Positions 51,632 through 62,844 of a stretch of DNA of 64,000 nucleotides are shown here, in pieces (position 1 is the stretch's first letter; each line of letters starts with the position of its first letter). The notes under the pieces are model-generated. The model ran no database searches and was not told where the DNA came from. It was given only the letters and a program-made list of their open reading frames with translations. The translations under genes and the position numbers were made by a program. The stretch lies in assembly GCA_964020085.1 (NCBI GenBank), contig OZ026604.1, positions 26,932,393 through 26,996,392 on the forward strand, written 5' to 3'. Source of the DNA: Micromussa lordhowensis (taxonomy: Eukaryota; Cnidaria; Anthozoa; Scleractinia; Lobophylliidae).

Positions 51632-52875
51632 ATGGCATTTAGATCACCAGAGAACGTTCAGAGAAACGAACTAGTGCAATTTTGTCTTCAAGACGCTATA
51701 AGAGCTCCTGTCAATACTCAAGAGCAACAAAAGAAAGGTTACAAATTTCATGTTACTGATCGTGGTATTATGCTTGATTGGTACAATGCCTTTTTTGAAG
51801 TGCGATTTAAATTAGACCTTGAAGCAAATGGTGGAGACAATGCTGACGCCAGAACAACAATTATTAATGGGTCGCATTCATTAATTAAGCATATGGTAAT
51901 TAAGAGTGCAGGAAAAATCGTCTACGACACTGATAATCTTCATCTTGTAACTTTTGCAAAAAATCTTTTAGAATATTCAGATGATTTTGGGCGTAGTACA
52001 GCCAAAAATAGCTTATGGTATTTAGATACAGATGCCACTTCAGATGATACAAACACAGGTTTGGAAAGTAGACGTTTATTAACAGCTAACAATGCTCATG
52101 TTAATACAACTATTCCATTAAATAGGTATTCTTTTTTCGAAGAATTAGAAGGACGAATCTTATCTCCAATGGATCTCCAATTTGAAATAGAACTTACACC
52201 GGACGCTGAAGTCTTATATGGGGCAGTTGATACATTGAGATTAGTAATTGATCGTTTTTATCTATGGGTACCCCGACTAGAACCAAAAGATGCTCTTATG
52301 ACTAAATTCATCAGTGAATACCAAAAACCCAGTAAATGGAAATACCTCAAAGAAATGTACCAAACTTCAGATACTACCAGAAACAGTGGTGATTTCAGAA
52401 TCTCAGCTAGTATTGATAAAGTACAGCATGTTTTCGTCTTTTTCCAGAGACTTAAGACTAATGATATGACAGCAAATCCTTATATTTTTGATACTTTTAA
52501 ACTTAATGCTGCTAATGCTAATAGTCATCTTACTACATGTCGTCTTGAATATGGTAATGGTGTCTTCTATCCTGAACTTGAATATGATACAGAAAGTAAA
52601 ACAAGAATCTATTATGATTTAATGAATTATTCATGGAACGGAATGAATATAATACAGGTACTCAGCTGAATATCTCTAATTTTTCGAGTCTTTACCCACT
52701 AGTCTATTTTGACCTAACTTATAAAACAGCAGAGCTTAGCCGAGATCCAAAGCAACTTAACATAAAATTTCGCTTCTCTCAAACAGCTGCTGCTGATTTT
52801 CGAGTGCATGCAATTGTTCTTTATGAAGAAGATGTCGTTGTGGATAAAGTGGGAGATCAATTAGTTATCGTATAA
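51632..52875 (+). pseudogene. Major capsid protein of Maverick B, frameshifted
   Basis: From ATG 51632 (MAFRSPENVQRNELVQF). Strand-rich double jelly-roll features include GIMLDWYNAFFEVRFKLDLE, NGSHSLIKHMVIKSAGKIV, ELEGRILSPMDLQFEIEL and RLVIDRFYLWVPRLEP. A one-base shift around 52,640-52,660 moves the last ~75 codons (FSSLYPLVYFDLTYKTAEL, ADFRVHAIVLYEEDVVVD) to another frame, ending at 52875. Shell-forming protein. Leader aaatatataATG. Confidence 0.85.
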
Positions 52876-52923
52876 TATGATCGATTAAATATATTTTATA
52901 AAAAAATATTTTTAATAATATAT

Positions 52924-53669
52924 ATGAAAGTGAACGAAAGAGTAAACAAAGAAATAGTTAATTTTCTTGATCTTGACACTTCAAAGATAAGTTTTGCAAA
53001 ACCAAAGCCAAATAAGCACAATGGAACACAGATTGGAATATTATATGGAGGAAAAACATTATTTGTTAAATATGAAGGATATACCCCCTTCGGTTTAAAA
53101 GAAAACTTTGATAAAGATGGTAATTATCAGAGTACAAGCATACAAATTAATTGTAATGGAGAATATCTAGAAAAAGCGAAAGAATTAGACCAATTCTTCA
53201 TTAATTATATACATACTCTTTCTAAAGAAAAGGTCAAAAAAATACCAAGAGAAGTTGTAGCAGGATATGATGAACACGGGCAAGGTGGTTCTTGGAAAAG
53301 AATTTGTAAAAAACCTTATAAAATGATTGATAATGAAAGAGTATATCTCGATTACCCATCAAAGATGGAGTTTACTCTCTTTTATCGAAATGACAAACTA
53401 GGTACAAGCTTTTTTACATGGGATAAAGAAAAGATTGAAATGAATCACTATCAATAGGGCCACGAAGCAAAGTCAAATTTATTGCTGCCTGGTTTTCTCT
53501 TACAACTGGAACTTTTGGAGCTACTTTAAAACCAAAATTAATGCAAGTAACATTTAAAGAAGAAGAAAATCTTTTTAATAAGTTTCTCTTAGATGATGAT
53601 GATGATGAGCAAATGACTGAACCAGTCATATCTCTAAATCCTGATTTAGGATGTGATGATTCTGAGTAA
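52924..53669 (+). pseudogene. Possible nucleic-acid-binding protein of Maverick B, frameshifted
   Basis: From ATG 52924, with IGILYGGKTLFVKYEGYTPF, an ENFDKDGNYQS turn and MEFTLFYRNDKLGTSFFTW. The frame shifts near 53,455 and continues as KVKFIAAWFSLTTGTFGATL with an acidic tail (DDDDDEQMTEP) to 53669. The beta-strand order and acidic tail resemble single-strand-binding-like proteins of large DNA viruses (DUF5871-type); weak evidence. Leader aatatatATG. Confidence 0.5.
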
Positions 53670-53745
53670 TAGATAAAATTGATGAAATAAGTCACAGAAT
53701 AAATATTATTTATGGACTTTTTTAAAAATTCATAAATAATATATA

Positions 53746-53979
53746 ATGACTGAATTACATCAAATTTCTGTCACACTTTCTGAAGGGCAAAAACGAAAAC
53801 TATCTATGGCTTATAGAAACAGAGAAGAAATAAGTTTACGCTTAAGTAAAAATGCGTTAAGTGGTTCTGATGTCCTTATGGTACCAGTGAATACTGTTAA
53901 GAGACTCGCTAAGGTCAAAACAGCTAATAAAGGAATAGTAATTACTATATCAAAGTATAATATCAGGCGTCAAACTGGT
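53746..53979 (+). pseudogene. Virion core (pVI-like) protein, 5' part before BEL/Pao 2
   Basis: From ATG 53746, MTELHQISVTLSEGQKRKLS, then RLSKNALSGSDVLMVPVNTV and ISKYNIRRQTG. The frame meets the retrotransposon LTR after the CTGGT target bases and resumes at 60779. Contains the LSGSD-x-L-x-VP block I associate with cnidarian Maverick core proteins. Leader aataatatataATG. Confidence 0.7.
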
Positions 53980-54338
53980 TGTTGTTACCTTTTATCGATT
54001 GTTGACATTTTTTGTAAGATTATTCATCGGAGTGCTGGGAGCCCTGTGCCTCCCATAAGGTTTAGCGGCCCGAGAAGAACCGGCGGGAAAAGCAGTCGCC
54101 ATGTTGGACGGATGTTGTTGTATTTTGTACATGAGGATTTCCAAGCTCCTACATTATGTGAGTTCTCTAGTTAAAGGCCAAGAAAGGCCAGCTTTAAAAG
54201 TTTCATATTCACTTATTGCTTGTAAATTTTTATTCTAGCGAATCGTCGAATAAGTTCAGAAGTGGAAGTGAATCTGACTATTTGTCCTGATATCGATGTC
54301 GGAGTTAATTTGGAAATAAATACTGTTATGTGACTACA
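53980..54338 (+). repeat. 5' LTR of BEL/Pao 2
   Basis: 359 bp, tgttgttacc to tgactaca. Confidence 0.95.
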
Positions 54339-54350
54339 TTTCATTCGATA

Positions 54351-57300
54351 ATGAGCCGGGAAAAAGATGATGGAGACAATGTGGAGAGGAATTTGCATGG
54401 CGACGAGATGGAGAATGTGGAATTGGAGTCTGAGAATGAGAGAATCTTGAGTCGTGGTTTTCGGACGAGAAAGGTAAACACGAAGGATCGAGAAAGTTTG
54501 GAAGCTGAGGATATCTATAAGGCAAGGCGCTCGCTTGGAGGCCATCTGGCACGAGTAAGTACTGTCATAAATCAAGTTAAAACCAGTATTGCCGATGCAC
54601 GTGAATGTCAGGAAGTTCGTGAAGTGGTGAAGAACCTTGAGCATGCATGGGCTCGATTTAGTGACATGTATCAGAGTTATATCCTGAAAAACTTGCCCGT
54701 TGAGGAATTTGAACGTGTTGAACAGCGTTACAGTAAGATTTATGACGATTACTCTGGTTGTGTAAAGGTGGTTGAAGATTATTTACGCTCAAGTTCACCT
54801 CACTCTTCAAAGGTTAGTCTAAAGTCCTCTAATAGGGAACCTAAATTGTCAGCGATAACTTCAACTAAGTCAAAGTCGTCCAGATCTTCGAGATCTTCAA
54901 AACTGAAGGAAATGAAGAAAAATGTAGAATTGAAGAAGCTCATTGCTGAACAAGCAGCAGAGTTAGCACAGTATGAGGCAGAAATGGAGAAAAAGAAAAT
55001 TGATATTGAAATGCAAAAGGCGAAAATGGCTAGAGAGATACGATTTAAAGCTCAGTTAGCAGAAAAGGAGTATGATTTGCTGTCTCTGGAAGATGGTGAC
55101 AGTGCATCTACTGGAGACAATTCTGTTATTAAGAATGAGGTGGACCATACGTTGCCTCTTGAACCTCAATTAACAAAGCAAGAACAGACAGCCAACTGGA
55201 TTGCCAACTGTCACAAGGAAACTACCAAAAGGCCCTTAAACCCCAAAGCCGCTGAATTTGCTCCATGCTCAGGCACAAATTCAACCCAGGCAATTTTGTT
55301 GAGAGTGACCACACTTCAAGCGATGCAGCCAGTAAAATTCAGTGGAAATGCAGCAGACTTTCCAGTCTTTCGGAGTAGAATCTGAGACAACTTAGAAGAT
55401 GGCTTATTATCTGATGCACAGAAAATCGAATTTCTACCGAAGTTTGTATCAGGCGAAGCATACGATGTGGTGGCACGATCTGCAGGGTGCTCGTATGAAG
55501 ATATTGTTGCGAATTTAGAAGATCGCTATGGTCAACCAGCTACAGTTGCAGCTGCCTGCATTGAAAAGCTCACAGTGGGCCCGAAACTTGGAAATAGAGA
55601 TTTCAATGGTCTTCGCAATTTTGCAGAACAACTTCAGTGTGCCACTAAAATATTAGAAGGGGACTATGAACGTGAAGCAAGCACTACTGCAAATATGAAG
55701 CTAATCGCCGGAAGATTGCCCGACTACCTAATCAACAAGTGGGCTGACGTATCATATTCTATTAGAGAAAAAGGACTAATTCCAGCTCTGAAAGATCTTG
55801 CCAAGTTCGTCAAACGACAGGCTGCAATTAAGAATGACCCAGGATTTGCAGGTGTTGTTGTGATGCCTTCCACAGAGACAAGAGGAAACAGAAAGAGACC
55901 TCCGCATGGAACAAATGGCCCTCCAAATCCAAGGCGGACTTCATCCTTTGTAACTGATTTCGACGCGAAGGACACTGCAAGAAGACCAGGAACAGGTGAT
56001 GGACAGAGTAAGCCCCCGTGCGCCATGCAGAACTGTTTGTGCTGCTCAGGATCACACGAACTTGCTTCATGCCCAGAATTAAAAGGCAAAGATCTGCAAA
56101 CCCGCTGGGATATTGTGAAACGTCATAGGCTATGTCATGTTTGTATGAGACAAGGCCACCACAGAGGGAGGTGTGAATCCCAAAGGTTCTGTCCATGTGG
56201 GAGTGATAAACGACACCACAGGCTTCTTCACAACCCCTCTAGGAGAGACACTGCTGAAACCAACGGAGGCAACCAATCCCACCAAGGGGAACCGAAACCT
56301 GCGGTAAATCAGAGAAATGGCGAGCAACCCAGCACTACTGAACCTAGAAGTACAGTACAGTACGCAACCGTAACAGAGCCGACCAAGAAGAAAACCATAC
56401 TTCTCCATGTGATACCTGTGAAAATCTTATCGTCGAACGGGAAATCCATCACTACCTATGGATTGTTAGACAATGGCTCACGTGGAACCATGATCAGTTC
56501 CGAAGTTGCCAAAGAACTTGACCTGAAAGGTCAGAAGGAGATTGTATCTGTTAGCACTCTTTTGCAACAAGAAGATGAAGAGTTTGAAGTTGTAGAATTT
56601 GGTTTACAGTCAGCTAGTGGAGTAGGTGAAGTCATAACTATCGAAGAAGGGCTCGTATCGGAGAAGTTCAACATCGCAGAGAAGTGCCTACCAGAAGATA
56701 TCGACAGGAGATCACATCCACATCTAGCGGACATTGAAATACCTGAAGTGCAGCTGAGAAAGGTGTCGGTACTCATTGGAAAGGATGTTAGTGAGGCACA
56801 TGAAGGTTTTGAAGTTCGAAAGTCAAACAAGCCTGATAGCCAGTTGCAAGCTCTGCGAGGCCCATTGGGTTGGGTCATAACTGGAACGATTTACGGTTCA
56901 CAGAACCATAGGAACATTTCAGTGAACTTTGTCACATGCGACAAGAACTTGCATGAGCAAGTTGAGAAGTTTTGGAAAGTTGAAGGGTTTGGAACGAAGA
57001 CCACGTTGAAGACCAGAACGGATAGTGGAGCAGATTGTAGGCGTCGAGACCTTATTTTGTCCAGAGAGGATATGCGTGCTGTGAACATTCTAGAGAAAAC
57101 AACGAAACTAACTGCTGATGATCACTATGAGACGGGGCTGTTGTGGAGAAGAGATGATGTACAGCTGCCGAATAATCGCAGGGAAGCAGAAATGAGATTG
57201 CAAAGTTTAAGACGAAAGTTCCATAAAGATTCTAGTCTTGAAGAGAAATATCGTACTACCATGGAAGATTACATTGCAAAGGGATATGCTCGCAAACTGT

Positions 57301-58361
57301 CAGACGAAGAAGCTTCCAAATCCGGTGCCAGAACCTGGTATCTTCCCCATTTTGCAGTCACCAGCAGCAATAAGCCAAACAAAGTCAGGATAGTCTTTGA
57401 TGCCGCCGCAGAACACGGAGAAACATCTTTGAATAAGAACCTGCTGCAAGGCCCTGATTACACAAACAGTCTAGTTGGAGTCTTGTTAAGATTTCGCGAA
57501 GAGAATGTAGCGCTGGTTGGGGACATTGAGAGTATGTTCCATCAGGTGAAAGTTCGTCCAGAAGACCAGGATTCACTAAGATTCCTATGGTGGAGTGGAA
57601 GCACAGATGAAGCACCCCAGGAGTACACAATGACAGTACACATATTTGGAGCCGCGGACTCACCTTGCTCAGCTAACTCTGTCCTTCTGAGAACCGCAGA
57701 TGACAATGAAGGAAGTTTTGACTCCGTGACGACGGACACCCTTAGGCACAACTTCTATGTTGATGACCTTCTAAAGTCTTTACCAACACCGGAAGACGCA
57801 ATTACGCTGATGGAGCAATTGATTGAACTTTGTGCTAAGGGTGGCTTTAATCTGACGAAATTTGTAAGCAACAGCCGCAAGGTCTGGTCTACCATACCTC
57901 GGGCAAAGAGAGCTGACCCATCTCTAGATGTCAATCTTGATGAGTTGCCTGTCGACAGAGCACTTGGTGTACGATGGCATATAGATTCAGACACGTTTGG
58001 TTTCAAGGTCGTTGAGCTGGGGAAAAGTAACACAATGAGAGGAGTTTTATCGACAATCTGCTCGGTCTTCGACCCATTGAACCTTGCTGCACCTGTAATG
58101 TTGCCAGCGAAGCAAATCATGCAAGACCTGTGGAGAATGAAAAGGGCGTGGGATCAACCCCTCGAAGGAGAACTCCTCCGAAGATGGTTGCAATGGAAAG
58201 ATAACCTACCTCTTCTAGCAAGCGTGAAAGTTCCCAGATGTTACTTCAGTCGGTCCGACCATGAAGGAGCCACTTTGCAGCTTCATCATTCTGTGATGCG
58301 TCTGAGGTTGGATATGGTACTGCGACGTATCTACGAATCGCCTACCCTGATGGGAATATAG
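54351..58361 (+). pseudogene. BEL/Pao 2 gag and first part of pol
   Basis: Gag starts at ATG 54351 (an upstream frame would need GTG). Coiled-coil region (AAELAQYEAEMEKKKIDIEM) then BEL gag core (VKFSGNAADFPVFRSRI). An in-frame TGA at 55383 interrupts the core; the same frame continues (AYDVVARSAGCSYEDIV, EDRYGQPATVAA). Zinc knuckles (CLCCSGSHELASC, CHVCMRQGHHRGRC), aspartic protease (YGLLDNGSRGTMI) and reverse transcriptase (VGDIESMFHQVKV, NFYVDDLL) follow. A one-base loss near 58,288 shifts the frame before RNase H. Confidence 0.88.
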
Positions 58362-60334
58362 AATGTGCATTTATCATGGGAAAGTCCAGGAATGCCCCGA
58401 TCAAAACTGTCAGTATCCCTCGCCTCGAGCTACAGGGAGCCTTGTTGGCCGCACGTGTTGATCTTGCAGTGCGAAAGGAACTGAACTTTGAATTTGAGCG
58501 AGTGATCTTTTGGACTGATTCTATGATTACTCTGAACTGTATCCGCAATGAGAGCAGGCGATTTCAAACTTACGTGGCAAATCGAGTTGGAGAGATACGA
58601 GATCTCACAAATGCAGATCAGTGGAGACATTGTCCTGGCAAACTGAACCCTGCTGATGATGTCAGTCGAGGCCTTGAGATGAACAAATTTCTGAAAAACG
58701 AGCGCTGGCTGAAAGGCCCATCCTTCTTGCATAGAAGTGAGGATCACTGGCCAGAAACCAACATCGAGAAAGTTGAAGAGAAACTTGAGTTAAGGAAGGA
58801 AGTGTACCTCACCGCAGTTCACCCGACAGCACCCTTGAACTGTCTCCTGTTTCGATACTCTAGCTGGAACACTCTTCTTCGCACATTTGCCTGGATACTT
58901 AGGTTTCTGCAGCGGCTCAAGTGGTCTGCAAAAAAGAAAGAGACAACCACAAATGAAATCACACGGAATATTAGTCAAGAAGAAATTGAGAAGGCGAAGC
59001 GAGAAGTTGTTGTCATGGTACAGAAGGGAACATTTCCGCAAGAATTAAAGGACCTCAAAGCTGGGCGACAAGTGAAGGCATCAAGCAATATTGTGAAGCT
59101 TAAACCAGTGATCATGAATGATGGAGTCTTGCGAGTTGGTGGTAGGATTTCGAGAGCTCCTATATCCCCTGATGCTATGAATCCTATGATCCTGCCAAAA
59201 AATCATCACGTCACTACGATTCTGATACGCTATGTGCACGAGAGAAATGGGCATTGTGGAGTCGAGCAAGTATTGTCCCTTCTCCGAGAGCAGTTCTGGG
59301 TAATTAAAGGAAGAGCAGCTGTGAAGGAGGTTATTGGGAGATGTATATCCTGCAAGAAGCGAATGGCACTGAGGATGACTCAAGAAATGGCTGAATTACC
59401 AAAGATCAGGCTGACCCCCTACGAGCCACCGTTTACGTATTCAGGAGTTGACTATTTTGGTCCTTTTTACGTGAAGAGAGGACGGGGAAAGGTTGCAGAG
59501 AAGCGATGGGGAGCCATCTTTGTATGTATGAATTCTCGCGCTGTACACCTGGAAGTCGCCAAGTCACTCGAAACGGATGACTTCATCTTATTGCTAATGA
59601 GGTTTCTTAATCGAAGGGGTCATGTGAAGGAGCTTCGCTCCGACAATGGAACAAACTTTGTCGGGGCTGATCGTGAAATTAAAGAAGCCATTGATCACAT
59701 TGACGACGGGAAAGTGAGAAGCGAGTTGCTGCAGCGTGGCTGTAAGTGGGTGTTCCACCCTCTGGGAGCATCACACATGTCTGGGGTTTGGGAGAGACTT
59801 GTGAAATCAGTGAAGAGGAGTCTGAAGGCTATTCTGGGTAAAGATCTTATCAATGAAGAGGTTCTGCAAACTGTGTTCACTGAGGCTGAACGCATTGCCA
59901 ACTCCAGACCACTAACGAGAAATTCATCAAGCCCAGATGATGATGAGCCTCTCACACCCAGTCATTTTCTGAACATTCGACCCACAGTGAATCTACCCCC
60001 AGGAATGGTTGATGAAAGCGACAGGTTCAGCCGGAAGCGATGGCGCCAGGCACAGCTTCTGGCCAACCATTATTGGAAGCGTTGGCTTAGGGAGTACATT
60101 CCTTCTCTACAAGAACGCCAAAAGTGGCGTAAGACACAAAGGAACTTGCAAACTGGAGAGCTTGTCCTTATTGCTGATGATAATGTTCCACGACATCAGT
60201 GGCCAATTGGACGAGTAACCAATGTGTTTCCCGGATCCGACGGACTGGTCAGGAGTGTAGAAGTGAGAGCTAAAGGATCCACATACAGAAGACCAATCAC
60301 CAAGATTTGTTTGCTGGAACGATTAAGTTCTTAA
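58290..60334 (+). pseudogene. BEL/Pao 2 RNase H, integrase and C-terminal domain
   Basis: Continues in a new frame after the 58,288 shift. RNase H motifs (IPRLELQGALLAARV, FWTDSMITL), HHCC zinc domain (HERNGHCGVEQVL, C-x2-C), integrase core (VDYFGPFYVKRG, RSDNGTNFVGA; Glu in SGVWERLVK) and DUF5641-type C-terminus (RKRWRQAQLLANHYWKRWL, WPIGRVTNVFPG). Open to the stop at 60334. Confidence 0.88.
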
Positions 60335-60406
60335 GAAACTGTGTGAACTGAAAGTCTATGAAACGGAAATGATTAACTATGAACTTACCCGTAAAAATGT
60401 GCGTTC

Positions 60407-60419
60407 ATGGGGGGCGGAA
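60407..60419 (+). other. Polypurine tract of BEL/Pao 2
   Basis: A G-rich tract, ggggggcggaa, ends directly before the 3' LTR. Confidence 0.65.
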
Positions 60420-60778
60420 TGTTGTTACCTTTTATCGATTGTTGACATTTTTTGTAAGATTATTCATCGGAGTGCTGGGAGCCCTGTGCCTCCCATAAGG
60501 TTTAGCGGCCCGAGAAGAACCGGCGGGAAAAGCAGTCGCCATGTTGGACGGATGTTGTTGTATTTTGTACATGAGGATTTCCAAGCTCCTACATTATGTG
60601 AGTTCTCTAGTTAAAGGCCAAGAAAGGCCAGCTTTAAAAGTTTCATATTCACTTATTGCTTGTAAATTTTTATTCTAGCGAATCGTCGAATAAGTTCAGA
60701 AGTGGAAGTGAATCTGACTATTTGTCCTGATATCGATGTCGGAGTTAATTTGGAAATAAATACTGTTATGTGACTACA
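60420..60778 (+). repeat. 3' LTR of BEL/Pao 2
   Basis: 359 bp, same sequence as 53980-54338 by reading, followed by the target duplication CTGGT. Confidence 0.95.
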
Positions 60779-61293
60779 CTGGTAGTGGGATATTTAGCTC
60801 AATATTGCCAGTTTTAAGGAATGTAGCACCAACTATCGGTAAAACACTAGGATTGTCTGCTTTAGCAAGGTTAGCTTCTGAAGGTGCTAGCCAAATAGTT
60901 AAGAAAATTAGTGGTGGTCAAATGTTTCAAGTTCCAAATAAAAATCTATATATGTTAGCTCAAATGGGTGATCTACTCACTAAAGGACAAATAGGAGATT
61001 TAGCTAGAGCTCATAAATTAGGAGAAGATCTACTTTTCAAACTTACTCAAAAACAAGTAGGTAGTGGTATTTGCACGTTACTAGCTAGTATTGGTATTCC
61101 AATGATTATTGATGCATTAAAAGGAGGAAGTATAAAAGGAAGAGGAGGAGTTTGAATGGGGCAATCAGATGGAGGAGGTACAAAAGGAAGAGGTTCTCCT
61201 CGTATAGGAATGCCTATGGCTCCACCACCTTTTATTGGTACTTGGGGCAGGGGAAGAGGAAAAAAAAAAAGAACTAAAAACAAAAAAGCCTAA
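60779..61293 (+). pseudogene. Virion core (pVI-like) protein, 3' part
   Basis: Continues the frame of 53746-53979 (SGIFSSILPVLRNVAPTIG, LGLSALARLASEGASQIVKK, LLASIGIPMIIDALKGG). Hydrophobic amphipathic helices and Gly-rich segments fit a membrane-active core protein. A TGA at 61153 is followed at once, in the same frame, by MGQSDGGGTKGRG and a PPPFIGTWGRGRG end to 61293, so the stop is probably a mutation within one gene. Confidence 0.7.
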
Positions 61294-61312
61294 ATTCCAT
61301 AAAGATATCCCA

Positions 61313-61744
61313 ATGAGTAATTTTGATCTTTTAGATTGGTGTAAATACTTGAAGATACCTATCAAGAATGTCTTAAGTAGAGATCAGGCTGTACCACATC
61401 AGCATAAGTTAGCGCTTTTTATTTATAATTTAGAACCTCATTATATGAGCGGTAGTCATTGGGTTACAACCTATGTTCGTAATGGTACCATAAATTACTT
61501 TGACTCTTTTGGGATGCCGCCTTTTCAAGAGTTGGTAAACCATGCAAAAGAGAAAAAATTAACTTTATTACACCAAAACAAACAAATACAGAATCTCTAT
61601 ACTACAACCTGTGGCTATTTTTGCTTGTATTTCTTGAATGAAATGCATAAAGGAGTAGATTATTTCGATTTATTGCAAGTTTTTAGCTTTGACACAAAAG
61701 AGAATGAAAAATTCACAGAAAACTATTTTAAACTATTGCTTTGA
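61313..61744 (+). CDS. Adenain-like cysteine protease of Maverick B
   Basis: 143 residues from ATG 61313 (MSNFDLLDWCKYL), chosen over the longer frame since homologues begin at SNFDLL. Catalytic residues: His49 (GSHWVTTYV), Asp64 (YFDSFGMPP), Cys104 (TTCGYFCLYF), with Gln91 a candidate for the oxyanion hole. Virion maturation protease. Intact. Unlike neighbours, its start lacks a TATATA string. Confidence 0.92.
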   Translation: MSNFDLLDWCKYLKIPIKNVLSRDQAVPHQHKLALFIYNLEPHYMSGSHWVTTYVRNGTINYFDSFGMPPFQELVNHAKEKKLTLLHQNKQIQNLYTTTCGYFCLYFLNEMHKGVDYFDLLQVFSFDTKENEKFTENYFKLLL

Positions 61745-61911
61745 ATTTCATTGAGCTTATTTAAATCTTTTTTCAAGCTATTTCTCAGATTTCTCACTCT
61801 TTTAGTTTCTCCAGAACAACATAAAAAGGCAAATTTTCTATAAAGAAGTTTGTAATGTTTATACATCGCTTCTATTCTTTGTATTTCTTTTTCAATGTCA
61901 ATTTGTTCCAT
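61723..61911 (-). CDS. 62-aa coiled-coil protein
   Basis: From ATG 61911 (MEQIDIEKEIQRIEAMYKHY), a charged helix likely forming a coiled coil, with a Cys pair (FAFLCCSG) and basic end. It converges with the protease (22-bp overlap). Leader atattataATG. Family unknown. Confidence 0.5.
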   Translation of the reverse strand: MEQIDIEKEIQRIEAMYKHYKLLYRKFAFLCCSGETKRVRNLRNSLKKDLNKLNEIQSNSLK

Positions 61912-62094
61912 TATAATATATGAAAATAATAAAAAATAATTATTATATAGATGAAAAGCTATTGTGTAAAACAACGAAAACAGACAGAGTGCGTTCCTGG
62001 TTCAGAAAGGGTTGTACAGGCAAGAAATGGTCGTGCCATGATGAAATGTAAATGCGTGGAATGCGGGATAACAAAAACTAAATTTGTTAAGTCA

Positions 62095-62180
62095 GGGGTG
62101 GTAGGAAAGTCAGGGGCGGCAGGAAAGTCAGGGGTGGTAGGAAAGTCAGGGGCGGCAGGAAAGTCAGGGGTGGTAGGAAG
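62095..62180 (+). repeat. In-frame 18-bp tandem repeat
   Basis: About five units alternate gtcaggggtggtaggaaa and gtcaggggcggcaggaaa, coding for alternating SGVVGK and SGAAGK. Confidence 0.85.
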
Positions 62181-62224
62181 AGGTAGAAAAGGAAAAGGGC
62201 TATTACTGGGTAAAAACAGTCCAT

Positions 62225-62777
62225 TTAAAGTGTATATGACAGATTTTTTTTTATTTGCTCGATAAAATTTCCACAATGTACTGAGAAGAATAGCAAAACA
62301 AATTTTTCGATAGCGATTTTCTTTGCTAGTGTTTTAATGTATCAAAAGCGTCAAATTTCACTTCCGGTGGGGTACAAAACCGCGAGACCAAAACCAGGAG
62401 ACTGGGAATGATTGTGACGTCATTTCAGGACTGGAAGCTTTGCTAAAAACAGATTCCTTCGACATTTTCTGATTTTGAGCTAATAAATTTGCTAAAAAAT
62501 GGTACAAAAGTGCACTGTTCATAAGAAAATAAGAAAATGACGGAGAAATCTGTTTTTATCCATGCTTCAAGTCCTGAAATGACGTCACAATCATTCCCAG
62601 TCTCCTGGTTTTGGTCTCGCGGTTTTGTACCCCACCGGAAGTGAAATTTGACACTTTTGATACATTAAAACACCGGCAAGGAAAATTGCTATTGAAATAT
62701 TTTATTGCTTTTCTTATTAGTGCATTGTGGAAAATTTATTGAGCAAATAAAAAAAAAATCTGTCATATACACTTTAA
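62225..62777. mobile_element. Fold-back MITE flanked by TTAA
   Basis: 553 bp including TTAA at both ends. Nearly the whole element is an inverted repeat (agtgtatatgacagattttt on the left, its reverse complement on the right; inner arms share ggtctcgcggttttgtaccc). TTAA duplication is the piggyBac signature. Setting the insert and one TTAA aside joins the interrupted zinc-ribbon frame exactly. Confidence 0.88.
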
Positions 62778-62844
62778 GGGAATTCCCCTCATAGGAGCTA
62801 TATTATAATATCTCTTCTACAATTATAATCTCTACAATTAATAT

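Larger units (their letters stand above)
53980..60778 (+). mobile_element. BEL/Pao retrotransposon 2, recent, 5-bp TSD
   Basis: 6,799 bp with 359-bp LTRs that I read as identical, TG...CA ends and a CTGGT target duplication (53975-53979 and 60779-60783). Identity of LTRs means very recent insertion. gag-pol has one nonsense codon and one frameshift, so this copy is not autonomous as read. Confidence 0.95.
61951..62808 (+). pseudogene. Zinc-ribbon (DUF5679-like) protein split by a MITE
   Basis: ATG 61951, MKSYCVKQRKQTECVPGSE, then NGRAMMKCKCVECGITKTKF, a short zinc-ribbon pattern found in phage and virus proteins. Tandem KSGVVGKSGAAG heptad-like repeats follow, then GKGLLLGKNSPFK, where a TTAA-flanked MITE (62225-62777) interrupts. 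The frame resumes as GIPLIGAIL and stops at 62808. Leader attatatagATG. Confidence 0.7.

Noticed and set aside
54330..54552. Minus-strand frames opposite BEL/Pao 2 gag
   Set aside because: Shadow frames of a gag with clear coiled-coil and zinc-knuckle features on the plus strand.
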